Below, piece by piece: positions 16,283 to 26,000 of a stretch of DNA of 64,000 nt. The DNA is taken from the NCBI RefSeq assembly GCF_024282095.1, contig NZ_JAMWZS010000006.1, positions 1 to 64,000 on the forward strand. The letters are read 5' to 3'. Each line of letters starts with the position of its first letter. Within the stretch, counting starts at the first letter, position 1. This stretch comes from Nitrosomonas sp. GTDB lineage: Bacteria > Pseudomonadota > Gammaproteobacteria > Burkholderiales > Nitrosomonadaceae. The notes under the pieces were generated by a model. That model did not search any database. It saw only the letters and a program-made list of their open reading frames with translations, and was not told where the DNA came from. Both the position numbers and the translations under genes were made by a program.

Positions 16283-18079
16283 ATGACCGCGATTAAACCG
16301 CTTCCCGAGTTATTGATCAACCAGATCGCCGCTGGCGAGGTGGTCGAACGTCCTGCCTCGGCATTGAAGGAAATTCTGGAAAATAGCGTGGATGCGGGCG
16401 CAAGGAAAATTACCGTGCAACTTCAACAAGGTGGCGTCAAACAGATTCGTGTTGCCGATGATGGAACAGGCATTGCCAAAGATGAGTTGCTGTTGGCGCT
16501 GACACGTCACAGCACCAGTAAAATCAGCACATTGGAAGATTTGCACAGCATTACCAGCCTGGGTTTCCGGGGCGAAGCATTGGCCAGTATCGCCGCAGTG
16601 TCAAAGCTCACATTAACCAGTTGTCAGACCGGGCAAAGCCACGCGTGGCAGATACAAGTGGATGGCAAAGCTGTTTCGCAACCGATGCCTTCGTCACTGA
16701 CGCTGGGGACGATTCTGGATGTCGATGACTTGTATTTCAACATTCCCGCCAGGCGTAAATTTCTAAAATCGGAAACCACCGAGTTCGCGCACTGTGACGA
16801 AGCATTCAAGCGTATTGCGTTATCCCAGCCCGGCGTTGAATTTGTTTTGCAGCATAACGGAAAAGTGCGCCGCCAGTTACGTGCGGGCAACGCAGCACAG
16901 CGAATCGCGGCAGTGCTGGGTGAAGAATTCAGCCAAACGGCAGTATCGCTTGACGAGCAGTCGGCAGACATGCGCCTGCATGGCATGGTGGCACTGCCGG
17001 CATATGCCCGTTCATCGCGGGATGCACAGTATTTCTTCGTCAATAACCGTTTTGTCAATGACAGGCTGATTGCGCATGCATTGCGTGAAGCCTATCGTGA
17101 TGTACTGCATTTGGATCGGCATCCGGCGTTTGTGTTATTTCTGGAAATCGATCCGGAAAATGTCGATGTGAATGTGCACCCGACCAAAACGGAAGTCCGT
17201 TTCCGTGAATCCCGTGCATTGCATCAATTCATTTTTCATGCGATCAATAAAGCGTTAGCCTTGCCTAATCAGGAAGTAAAAACTGATGAATCGGTGCAAA
17301 CAACCCGATCATTCCCCGCTTACCCGAGAAGCAATCAAGCAAGACCGGATATTGCGTCGCAACCGGCCAGTTTTTATCGCACCTTGTTTGGTACGCAAGC
17401 CAATGCATACCCGGTAGAGCCCGCGAACACAGCGCCTGTGACACAGGTGGCGGTGAAATTTGATCAACCTGTTGCGGTGGAGCAAGAGCAGGATGTTCAC
17501 CCACTCGGTTTTGCGTTGGGGCAACTGCATGGTGTTTATATTCTGGCGCAAAATGCTCGCGGTTTGGTGGTTGTGGATATGCATGCCGCGCATGAGCGGA
17601 TTATGTACGAAAAACTCAAGCAGGCGCTTGATCGCCATGAAATACCGATGCAATCGCTATTAATTCCGGTTATTTTTCATGCCGACAGCTTGGAAGTCGC
17701 GGTGGTGGAAGAAAATCAGGCAACGTTGGCGCAACTGGGCTTTGAGATTGCCGTACTTTCGCCCGCTGCACTGGCAGTGCGCGCACTGCCGACCGCCCTC
17801 CAGGATGCCGATATTGTGCAGCTGGCTCACGATATTCTGCGTGAGATCCGTGAGTATGGTGCGAGTCAGGTGTTAACCGCCAAGCGCAATGAAATACTGG
17901 CTACTATGGCTTGTCATGGCGCAATCCGCGCCAATCGCAAACTCACCCTCGAAGAGATGAATGCGCTGCTGCGCGACATGGAAATCACCGAACGGGCGGA
18001 TCAATGCAACCACGGCAGACCCACTTGGTTTGAAACCAGCCTGGCCGATCTGGACAAATTGTTTATGCGCGGCAAGTAA
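16283..18079 (+). CDS. mutL: DNA mismatch repair protein MutL
   Basis: A 598-residue MutL, the ATPase that links mismatch recognition by MutS to strand removal. GHKL motifs are in place: INQIAAGEVVERPASALKE (residues about 12-30), DDGTGI (about 59-64), TSKISTLEDL and SLGFRGEALASI (about 93-104). A variable linker spans about 335-410, and the dimerisation domain follows (VVVDMHAAHERIMYEKL). It ends with the conserved HGRPTW. The ATG at 16283 is chosen because it starts at the usual MutL N-terminus; an upstream in-frame start at 16223 would add 20 unrelated residues. Confidence 0.95.
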   Translation: MTAIKPLPELLINQIAAGEVVERPASALKEILENSVDAGARKITVQLQQGGVKQIRVADDGTGIAKDELLLALTRHSTSKISTLEDLHSITSLGFRGEALASIAAVSKLTLTSCQTGQSHAWQIQVDGKAVSQPMPSSLTLGTILDVDDLYFNIPARRKFLKSETTEFAHCDEAFKRIALSQPGVEFVLQHNGKVRRQLRAGNAAQRIAAVLGEEFSQTAVSLDEQSADMRLHGMVALPAYARSSRDAQYFFVNNRFVNDRLIAHALREAYRDVLHLDRHPAFVLFLEIDPENVDVNVHPTKTEVRFRESRALHQFIFHAINKALALPNQEVKTDESVQTTRSFPAYPRSNQARPDIASQPASFYRTLFGTQANAYPVEPANTAPVTQVAVKFDQPVAVEQEQDVHPLGFALGQLHGVYILAQNARGLVVVDMHAAHERIMYEKLKQALDRHEIPMQSLLIPVIFHADSLEVAVVEENQATLAQLGFEIAVLSPAALAVRALPTALQDADIVQLAHDILREIREYGASQVLTAKRNEILATMACHGAIRANRKLTLEEMNALLRDMEITERADQCNHGRPTWFETSLADLDKLFMRGK

Positions 18080-18289
18080 ATTCTGGCCGGAGCATCAGTC
18101 TCAAAATGCTATAGTCCCGGGATTTCTTTATTCCTCCGCGCTTATTAGCAAGGTAATTCCAGTCAGCCAAGTTTTTTTGTGGTCTAGCACAATTAACGTT
18201 AAGCTATGACAAATGAAATGCGGGAATACCTGAATTCAGTAACAACTTAAATATTTTTTACGCAATTAAAGTAAGAAAGGGTTAATGCG

Positions 18290-19618
18290 ATGAATATGGA
18301 TAAAGTACCGGGCGATCCTCAGAATGCGGCGAATCAAACTGATCCGTTTCGTGAGGTGGATGCGCATGGTGGGGATGTAAAGTCTGTATCTGATGATCCC
18401 GGCTTGCTTGACCGATTGATAGCATTTATTCCCAAGCAGATAAAAACCAACTGGTTCTGGATCGTTGCTTATGGCTTTAATCTTGTGTATTTCATATTTT
18501 CCCTGGTCAGAGCCAATCAAGGGGATGATGCCGCATTCACCATTCCCATACTGCCGGGAGTCATTTTTACGTGCATCATTTTCATACAGATCTACGCTGA
18601 TCCGATCGACCCTATTCCAACGGATGGATTGGATCTGGATAGCAGAAAGAAGGTAGAAGAGAAGAGATCGCAGCAAAGATATAAATGGATGCTATTTGCT
18701 TACAGCTTTATGCTGTTGTCACTGATGTTAACTTTTTATCCATTTATTAAACCTTTTCACGACAAATCAACCGAAACGCTCCGTGATCGACCGATTGCTG
18801 TATTTATTGGCTGTTCCTTGGATAGTACAAACAAAAACTTAAGTTGTGTGAAATCAAAAACTGATAGCGAAGGGAAAAAACAAGAGAATGAACAAGTCGC
18901 TGGAACGTGGGCTATCAATATCGGTGGTTATGTCAACAAATGCGAAGAGGATAAAAATGGCAAGGTAATTGCCTGCCAAGTCAGTGATGGTCTGCTTGTT
19001 CCACTTTATTTCATTATTCTTGCGCTGATGGGCGGTAGTATCAGCCTGACCAGGCGGCTACCGGAATTGCAGAAGCAGGTGAGTGCGGAACATATCGCGA
19101 CAGAACGGCAGCCTAAATTGACGCAGTACGAGTATCGTGAATATCTGATCTTCCAGATCGTACAATTTATTTCAGCGCCTTTCTTAGCCATTCTTGCGTA
19201 TTATCTGATTGAGCCCAGTAATACGACCAATTCAGTGGCGTTGGCTTTTACAGCCGGATTTGCATCTGAAACGATTTTGTTGATGATTCGATCCATTGCA
19301 AACAAGATTACTCCGGAAAACAGTGCCTTGCTGCAATATGGTGCGGTTGTCGGTGTCATTACCCTGAGTGATAAAAGCACAGGTATTGGGAAGCCCGCTG
19401 AGAAAGTCGAAGTATCATTATCTGAATCGCCGCAAATTCATTCAATCACGGATGAGCGAGGATTTTATATGCTCGGTAATGTACCGGTTGGCGAGCACAG
19501 CATCAGTATTAAATTCACAACCACAGTAAACGAAAAAGAGGAAGAAAGATTGAAAAAAGATACGATAAAAATTGAACGCGCTCAGGCTATTGTCAAAAAA
19601 AATGTAACAATCGAATGA
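18290..19618 (+). CDS. Multi-pass membrane protein with C-terminal beta-sandwich
   Basis: A 442-residue inner-membrane protein of unknown function. About six membrane segments are visible: FWIVAYGFNLVYFIFSLV, IPILPGVIFTCIIFIQI, WMLFAYSFMLLSLMLTFY, VPLYFIILALMGGSISL, YLIFQIVQFISAPFLAILAY and a weaker one near SETILLMIRSI. A periplasmic or cytoplasmic loop with three Cys lies between segments 3 and 4. The last 90 residues (VEVSLSESPQIHSITDERGF, MLGNVPVGEHSISIKF) look like a carboxypeptidase-regulatory/CNA-B type beta-sandwich. aagaaaggg precedes the ATG. No operon partner; a short Adhesin_E-like gene follows after 64 bp. Confidence 0.6.
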   Translation: MNMDKVPGDPQNAANQTDPFREVDAHGGDVKSVSDDPGLLDRLIAFIPKQIKTNWFWIVAYGFNLVYFIFSLVRANQGDDAAFTIPILPGVIFTCIIFIQIYADPIDPIPTDGLDLDSRKKVEEKRSQQRYKWMLFAYSFMLLSLMLTFYPFIKPFHDKSTETLRDRPIAVFIGCSLDSTNKNLSCVKSKTDSEGKKQENEQVAGTWAINIGGYVNKCEEDKNGKVIACQVSDGLLVPLYFIILALMGGSISLTRRLPELQKQVSAEHIATERQPKLTQYEYREYLIFQIVQFISAPFLAILAYYLIEPSNTTNSVALAFTAGFASETILLMIRSIANKITPENSALLQYGAVVGVITLSDKSTGIGKPAEKVEVSLSESPQIHSITDERGFYMLGNVPVGEHSISIKFTTTVNEKEEERLKKDTIKIERAQAIVKKNVTIE

Positions 19619-19682
19619 CCAACGCACAGCCTGTTAACCGAGTCTCAGACAACCGTCTTGCTGACAAGATCGAACATATATC

Positions 19683-20075
19683 ATGAAAAAACTACTGTTT
19701 ACTTTAACGCTGACCCTTATCAGTACTGGCGCGATGGCGGAATGGACCAAAGTGGGCGAAAGTGATAGTAAGGGTGGCTACACTGCGTATGCGGATCTGG
19801 CTTCGATTCGCAAGACAGGCAGTAGAGCTAAGATGTGGGCTTTATTTGACTATCGGACCGTACAGAAAGCTGCAGGCGTTGAATTTTTATCCGAAAAAAT
19901 CCGGCGCGAATACGAGTGCAAAGAAAAACAGATGCGAAAACTGGCTTTTTCGTTATTCAGTTGGAATATGGAGGATGGTGACCTTATTCGCTCGTACAGC
20001 CAACCGCAGAAATGGGAATCCATACAACCAGGCAGCGTGGATGAAGCAGAATGGAAAGTAGCCTGTAATGAATAA
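19683..20075 (+). CDS. Secreted Adhesin_E-like protein (paralogue 2)
   Basis: A 130-residue exported protein with signal MKKLLFTLTLTLISTGAMA, cleaved before EWTKVG. The mature domain shares with the gene at 10690-11076 the EW start, a TAYADLASIRK/KMWALFDYRT strand pair and one Cys in the middle plus one at the end (YECKEKQ, VACNE), matching the Adhesin_E pattern. A strong terminator follows. Surface exposure and adhesion are family-based inference; such short proteins are common in beta-proteobacteria and mostly untested. Confidence 0.65.
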   Translation: MKKLLFTLTLTLISTGAMAEWTKVGESDSKGGYTAYADLASIRKTGSRAKMWALFDYRTVQKAAGVEFLSEKIRREYECKEKQMRKLAFSLFSWNMEDGDLIRSYSQPQKWESIQPGSVDEAEWKVACNE

Positions 20076-20131
20076 TTAATCCTTGCAATACTCAAACCTA
20101 TTTTATTGACGCATGATCGCGGTATTATCAG

Positions 20132-20173
20132 GCAGGACCAACATGAGTGGAGTCTCATGTTGATCCTGCTTTT
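20132..20173 (+). terminator. Strong hairpin terminator after paralogue 2
   Basis: gcaggaccaacatgag (20132-20147) pairs with ctcatgttgatcctgc (20154-20169) with a single mismatch around a six-base loop, followed by ttttc. It begins about 55 bp after the stop at 20075. Confidence 0.8.
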
Positions 20174-20309
20174 CACCGCACAAACATCTCGTTTTGTAGG
20201 AAAATAGAAATCAAATTGTATAGCTTGATGTTGTTTGGAACAGCCGCTATATGCGGCCCTCATTGTTTTTATTTGCCGCTGATGGGTTATGGGCTTGTGG
20301 CAAATTACT

Positions 20310-20622
20310 TCTTAATCAATTCAGATCAGCGATTGAGTAATTCTGCCTTTTTATATGACTTACCCAGAAACACATGAACGCCTAATTCCTTGGCGATTTT
20401 CTGATGTTTTTCAGCAGTTCATGATGAGATGATGATCGGGGTTTTGGTTGTTCACGGGTTGGCGCGCACCTGTTTGATGAGTTCAGAGCCGTTCATTAAA
20501 TCGACCAATATCACATCCGGCATGATTCCCTGGCGTATTGGGATGGCTGCGGCACCGTTCTTCGCAATCTGCCAATCAGCACATTGCAGCCTTTGTGTTC
20601 CAACAAGCACCGCATTTTCTCC
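20310..20622 (-). pseudogene. Decayed duplicate of the ChpA-like receiver domain
   Basis: The DNA is clearly homologous to the 3' end of the large kinase gene at about 23010-23310, in the same orientation. Shared runs include cttacccagaaacaca, cttggcgattttctgatg versus its counterpart, ttgatgagttca and gccgttcatt. It encodes the C-terminal half of a CheY-like receiver, from the phospho-Asp region to the last residues, but carries several small deletions and stops and has no start. It is a non-functional 0.3-kb copy left about 2.7 kb downstream of the parent gene. Confidence 0.8.
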
Positions 20623-20634
20623 CGAGAATCGCGA

Positions 20635-22041
20635 TTAACTGAGAGCGATTGCTCCCCACGGCGGTGAGCCAGCGGGCGCAACGTTAATCAACTTCTCATT
20701 GACGAATTCACCGAAGCCCAACTCCGATAATTCGCGACCGAAGCCTGAATTTTTGACACCGCCGAACGGAAGCTCGGCGGATGTCCATACCGGCTGATTG
20801 ATGAAGGCCATTCCGCTGTCGATCTTTGCTGCGATCCTGCGACCACGCTCAACATCGGCGCTAAATACCGAGGCACCAAGACCGAATGGCGTTGCGTTCG
20901 CCAGGCGAATAGCTTCCTCTTCGTTTTCGACAGCATAGAAAGCGGCAACTGGGCCAAACAGTTCCTGTGTGTAGATTGCATTGCTCTTATTGATGCCGGT
21001 GAGTATGGTCGGCTCCAAGTAGAAGCCGGGACGATCAATTCTTCTGCCGCCGAGCACAATCTTTCCTCCGTCCCTTTTGGCCAGTGCAATTTGATTAAGC
21101 AGAATATTCAACGTCTTCTCGGAGGACAGAGGACCTAAGGTAGTTCCTGGGTCTTGGGGATCGCCAACTTTCAGAGAGGTCATGCGCTGCACGAAGCCAT
21201 CAAGGAATATCTTGCCGCGTTTCTTGCCAATGACAATGATGCGCTTCGATCCGACGCAGCATTGGCCAGTGGTGAACATTCGTCCGAATAAGGCGCTATC
21301 GAGTGTGGATTCCATCGGCGCGTCCTCGAGTACAATCAGTGGATCACTGCCGCCCATTTCCAGCACCGATTTTTTGAGGTTACGGCCAGCACGTTCTGCA
21401 ACTGCCGCACCTGCGCGCTCGCTGCCGGTTATGGTGACGCCACGGACGCGCGGATCTTCAATTATTCTCTCAATCTGCTGGATGCTGGCAAAGATGTTGG
21501 TGTAAACACCTGTTGGTGCACCGGCTTCTTCAAAAAGGCGGGCAAACGCCAGCGCCGATTGGGGTACGTTCTCTGCATGCTTCAGCAGCAGTACGTTGCC
21601 GACCATTAACTGCGGTCCCGCTACCCTTGCAATCTGGTAGTAGGGAAAATTCCACGGTTCGATGCCGAGCAGGACACCGATCGGTTCGATATGCAGTTCC
21701 GCGCCGCAAGATTCGGTAAGTATTTTTGGTTTAAGATAGTTCTCAGCTTTTTGGGCATAGTAGTCCAGAATATTGGCGCAGAGATTAACCTCTGCGCGCG
21801 CTTCGTTGATGAGTTTGCCCATCTCCAATGTCAGGTAATGAGCGTACTCTTCGCTTTTCTTGCGAAGGATGGCGGCTGCAGTTGAAACGATTCTGGCGCG
21901 TTCAGTGATTAGACAATGGCGCCAATCGGTCTTGAAAGCCTTATGTGCATTTGCAAGTGCGCTCTCCAGATCTTGGTCGGATATGTCTGCATAGGTCTTG
22001 ATCAGCTTACCTGTTGTTGGGTTGATCGTTTGATAAGTCAT
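20635..22041 (-). CDS. Succinate-semialdehyde dehydrogenase-like NAD(P)+ aldehyde dehydrogenase
   Basis: A 468-residue aldehyde dehydrogenase of the GabD/YneI (Sad) type, which oxidises succinate semialdehyde or a similar short aldehyde to the acid. Visible: IEPWNFPYYQIARVAGPQL (about residues 123-141), the cofactor turn ITGSERAGAAV (about 199-209), LEMGGSDPLIV with the catalytic Glu (about 223-233), FTTGQCCVGSKR with the nucleophile Cys (about 255-266), and ELFGPVAAFY. The ATG at 22041 follows ggagaac closely; the in-frame TTG at 22053 overlaps that site. The tautomerase gene lies 63 bp upstream on the same strand, so the two probably form an operon. Confidence 0.88.
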   Translation of the reverse strand: MTYQTINPTTGKLIKTYADISDQDLESALANAHKAFKTDWRHCLITERARIVSTAAAILRKKSEEYAHYLTLEMGKLINEARAEVNLCANILDYYAQKAENYLKPKILTESCGAELHIEPIGVLLGIEPWNFPYYQIARVAGPQLMVGNVLLLKHAENVPQSALAFARLFEEAGAPTGVYTNIFASIQQIERIIEDPRVRGVTITGSERAGAAVAERAGRNLKKSVLEMGGSDPLIVLEDAPMESTLDSALFGRMFTTGQCCVGSKRIIVIGKKRGKIFLDGFVQRMTSLKVGDPQDPGTTLGPLSSEKTLNILLNQIALAKRDGGKIVLGGRRIDRPGFYLEPTILTGINKSNAIYTQELFGPVAAFYAVENEEEAIRLANATPFGLGASVFSADVERGRRIAAKIDSGMAFINQPVWTSAELPFGGVKNSGFGRELSELGFGEFVNEKLINVAPAGSPPWGAIALS

Positions 22042-22104
22042 ACTGTTCTCCAAAGTCTGAAAATGAAATTGGCTGGCTCCGACTGGAGTCAGCCAAGCCG
22101 TAAT

Positions 22105-22584
22105 CTAACGGTCTGATAATCCCGGCGTGAGCATGAGACTGACAGGAAGTTTTTCCGCCAAGGTATAGGAGCTTGCCTTGTTTTCCTTAACCCATCTCTT
22201 CTCAGCTACGGACTCAAAAGGCGGTGGAATTTCCCCTTGAAGCGACCAAAGATCGAAAGGTGTTTCGTCAATAGAAACTTCCCAGTCATATCCTCTATCC
22301 TTTACGTAAGGGGCAATGATTTCATCAATTTTTCTCATCCACCATTCTCTGATGACCGGCCCTGGTAATGTCCTGGCAATCTGGTCGATCTTGAAACGAA
22401 TAAACTTGTTGTGCGGCTCACCACCTACAAAGCAGGAGTCCTTGGCTACTTCTTCAAAAATGGTTACCACATAGAACCTTGGGATGGGGATGCCCGCATA
22501 CAAACCCGTAATTCGTTCGGATAGAATTTTTTTGTCTTCTGCAGTAAATGATCCAGCAGGATGATAAATTTTCCATAAAGGCAT
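22105..22584 (-). CDS. Tautomerase_3-type oxalocrotonate tautomerase-like protein
   Basis: A 159-residue protein that starts MPLWKIYHP, so after Met removal it exposes the catalytic Pro-1 of the tautomerase superfamily. Length and pattern (AGSFTAEDKKILSERIT, FYVVTIFEEV, FIRFKIDQIAR, WEVSIDETPFDLWSLQG) fit the long 'putative oxalocrotonate tautomerase' family, related in topology to cis-3-chloroacrylate dehalogenase. It probably isomerises or hydrates a small enol/keto acid. aggaga precedes the ATG. The aldehyde dehydrogenase follows 63 bp later, so the pair may process a small carbonyl acid in sequence; that is inference. Confidence 0.75.
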   Translation of the reverse strand: MPLWKIYHPAGSFTAEDKKILSERITGLYAGIPIPRFYVVTIFEEVAKDSCFVGGEPHNKFIRFKIDQIARTLPGPVIREWWMRKIDEIIAPYVKDRGYDWEVSIDETPFDLWSLQGEIPPPFESVAEKRWVKENKASSYTLAEKLPVSLMLTPGLSDR

Positions 22585-23001
22585 GGTGCTTCTCCTATAA
22601 AAACAAACTATTCAAATATATGTACTGAACTGACTTGCAATAAGCAAGTAACATAAGTGTAATCAAGTCAATTGTAAAATGCAAGTAACTATTTTTTGCA
22701 TCCAAATCCTATTTGGAAAGCGCCGCAAGAATTGCCCAGGAGAGGAAATGACGGTGCTGTACAAAATTCCAAGCTGCTAGGCTGGTGCCTGAACGAGCAG
22801 CACATTGGGTTGAAGTCCTGATCGTTATTCATTTCGATTATGCAAAACGTGTCGCGAAATAAGCTCGCGCATGTGGTGCAGTGGTTTAGCAGAACGCTAG
22901 GATTTGCAGGTGGTGCAGAAGGAGAAAATGCAATCAATCATTTGTTGATACTTCATGGAGTGGCGGGTTAGTTGAGGAACAGCGCCATCAATTAATTTAA
23001 G
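22585..23001. other. Intergenic region with a palindrome upstream of the tautomerase operon
   Basis: A 417-bp gap. An inverted repeat ACTTGC-aataa-GCAAGT at 22633-22649 lies about 50-65 bp before the tautomerase start and may be an operator. A further half copy (gcaagt) lies near 22682. The rest, 22690-23000, has no frame worth calling; a fragment near 22870-22970 reads as short peptide pieces with no recognised homology. Confidence 0.35.
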
Positions 23002-26000
23002 CTATCGTTTAATCAATCCCGACAAATGCTTTAACAATTCATCCTCTTTATAAGGCTTACCCAGAAACACATTAACGCCTAAATCCTTGGCGATTTTTTG
23101 ATGTTTTTCTGCGGTTCGTGATGAGATGACGATGATCGGAGTTTTGGCCGTTTGCGCATTGGCGCGCACATTTTTGATGAGTTCAAAGCCGTTCATTTTA
23201 GGCATTTCCAAATCGACCAGCATGACGTCCGGAATGGTTTCCTGAAGTATTTCCATCGCTTCCGCACCATTCTTGGCGATCAGCACGTCACAGCCTTCAC
23301 GTTCCAACAGGCGGCAGGTGACTTTGCGTACCGTCAATGAATCGTCCACCACCATGATGGTGGGTGTTTGCGTCGATCTCTTTTGAGTGGTGGTTGTTAA
23401 TTGGGCAACAGGTGTGCTGAAAACCTTTTGTACGTCGTTGCGTTGCAGCAGTTTGACCGGATTCAGGATCAGAATGATTTCGCCGTCGCCGGTGATGGTG
23501 GCGCCTTCGACACCGGGTGCCTGTGCGAGCTGCGCACCGGTATTTTTGATCACTACTTCGACGTTGCTGATCAATGCATCCACATGGATGGCAAGATATT
23601 GGGTGCCGCTATGCAGGAACAGCACTTGGCTGTGTTTGGTGATTTCCGGAATATGATCAGATTCGCCTAGCAGATGGGATAGATGGGAGAATGGATAGGT
23701 TTTTCCATTAAATGCAATGCGATGATCTTGATAGGCTTTCTTTAGCGTGCTCGGATCCAGCTCGGAGTGATGCTCGACAATGAAAGCAGGGATTGCATAG
23801 ACTTGTTTTGCAGCGCGTACCATCAGTGTTTGCGCCACAGACAGCATGAGTGGCAGACAGATCGTAAAGGTTGTGCCTTGGTTGGCAACGGAATTGACAC
23901 TGATGCGGCCACCCAGCATGGCAATTTCATTCTTGACGATATCCAGACCAATGCCGCGGCCGGCAATTCCCGTGATGGAATCCATCGTTGATAGACCTGG
24001 CATGAAGATGCATGACATGACTTTGTCGTCATCAAGCGCTGCATTGTCCTGAATCAAACCGAGCCGTTGCGCTTCTTCGCGGATGCGCGGCAGATTCAGG
24101 CCGCCGCCGTCGTCACTGAGGGTGATGATCACTTCATTGTTTTCCTGGCGCAACTGGATGGTTACTTGTCCGGTTTCAGGTTTTCCTGTCTGTTGCCTTT
24201 GTGCCGGTTCCTCGATGCCATGAGCGATGGCATTACGTAACAGATGCTCCAACGGCGGATTAATTTTTTCCAACACATTGCGGTCGATTTCAAGGTCCGC
24301 GCCTTGGATTTCCAGATTGGCTTTTTTACCCATATCTTCCGCCACTTGCCGGGCGATACGGTAATAGCGTTCGGCATAATTGCTAAAGGGTATGGTGCGG
24401 ATCTGCAACAGGGATTGCTGGAGCTGGCGATTGATCACGGATTGTTGTGCAGCGGCTTCTTCGGCGGCATGATGCGTGGTACGCAGGTTTTTTTGCACCG
24501 TGATGATGTCGTCAACACTTTCAGCCATCAATCGCGTCAATTCCTGGAAGCGCGTGAAACGATCAAACTCAAGCGGATCCAGTGAATGTTCGTCATGCTG
24601 TTGCGCGAGATGCGATTGCATGTGTGTTTCCGCCTGAATTTCAACTTCGCGCAACTGGTCGTGCAGGCGGTGGGTGCTTTCAGCAAGATCCTGCAATGAT
24701 TGCTTGAAATTGTTGAGCTGCGCTTCAATTTTTGAACGCAGGATACTGGCTTCGCCGGAATCGTTGACCAGACGATCAATCAATTCGGCATTAATGCGTA
24801 CAATGGTTTTGGCCTGCAGCGACTCTGGTTTGTCAGATGTTGGTGCGACTGTATCAACCGCCGTATCCATTGCAGTCTGTTCGGTTGTCGCTGGAAGTGT
24901 TGTATTGTCTTGTAGTTGCTCAATCTTGCCACTGATGATGTCAAACTCGGTTTCCAGTTGATCCAGTGCGGAATCGGAAATATCGTGTTCGCGGAAAGCC
25001 GATTCGACATGACTTTCCATGCCATGAATCAATTCACCCAATTGCAAGGCGCCTACCATGTGGGCGCTGCCTTTCAACGTATGCAGCAGCCGCAGTAACG
25101 CGTGATGGATATCCTCATCGTGTGGCAACATGCGCCAGCCACGCAATTTGCCGCCGATTTGTGGAATGATGTCTTGTGTTTCTTCAAGAAATACCGGGAG
25201 TAATTCTTGATTGATCGCATCTTGCGCACCCACGACAGGTTGTACAAGCGGTATGGATTCTGCGGTGACTACAGTTGGCGGTGATTCTGTCGCCGCTGCC
25301 GGTTGTTCAGGCAGGGCATCAAATGATGCTGCAATGGCAGTTTCTTGGGCGATCTCTGCTTGCGGTTGCGTGACTGCATGTACAGTTTCTTTCTCAAGAA
25401 TCAGTTGTCGTGCCAATTGCAACAATTCATCGGCATCAATCTGCGCGGTGCCATGTTCACGCAGGTTTTTGCACCACTGTTCATAGGCCCGGTGTGCATG
25501 GGCGATTAGCGCGATGAGTTGTGTGGAAACAGGCCTGTTTTCAGTGAGCCAGTGATCAAGAACCTGCTCCACGCGCCAGGCCACTTCGCTCATGTCATCC
25601 AGTCTGACCATGCGGCCACTGCCTTTGAGCGTGTGAAAGGCGCGCCGCAAGTCAGCAAGCGCGTGTGGATCTGCAGGATTGGCTTGATAGCTGTGTAGAT
25701 TACTGTCGATGTTTGCCAGCACTTCGTCAGCTTCTTCCAGGAAAATATCGAGCAGTTCCGGATCGATTGCCGTATCTGCCACTTCGATGGGTTGTGCAGC
25801 GGTTTTTACCGTTTCGGCAGGCTCAGCATAGATTGCTGGTGTCGGTAGCGGCGCGCTTCCGGGGATCATTGCGATTTGGAATAGCGTGATGGCTTCTTCG
25901 ATAATCTGGTAGCTGTCCGGTTGTCCGCTTCTAAGCGCTTCGATGAAGAAAGCCAGGCTGCTTAACCCATCCACCAGCAGGATTTGTTCGGTTTCGGCAA

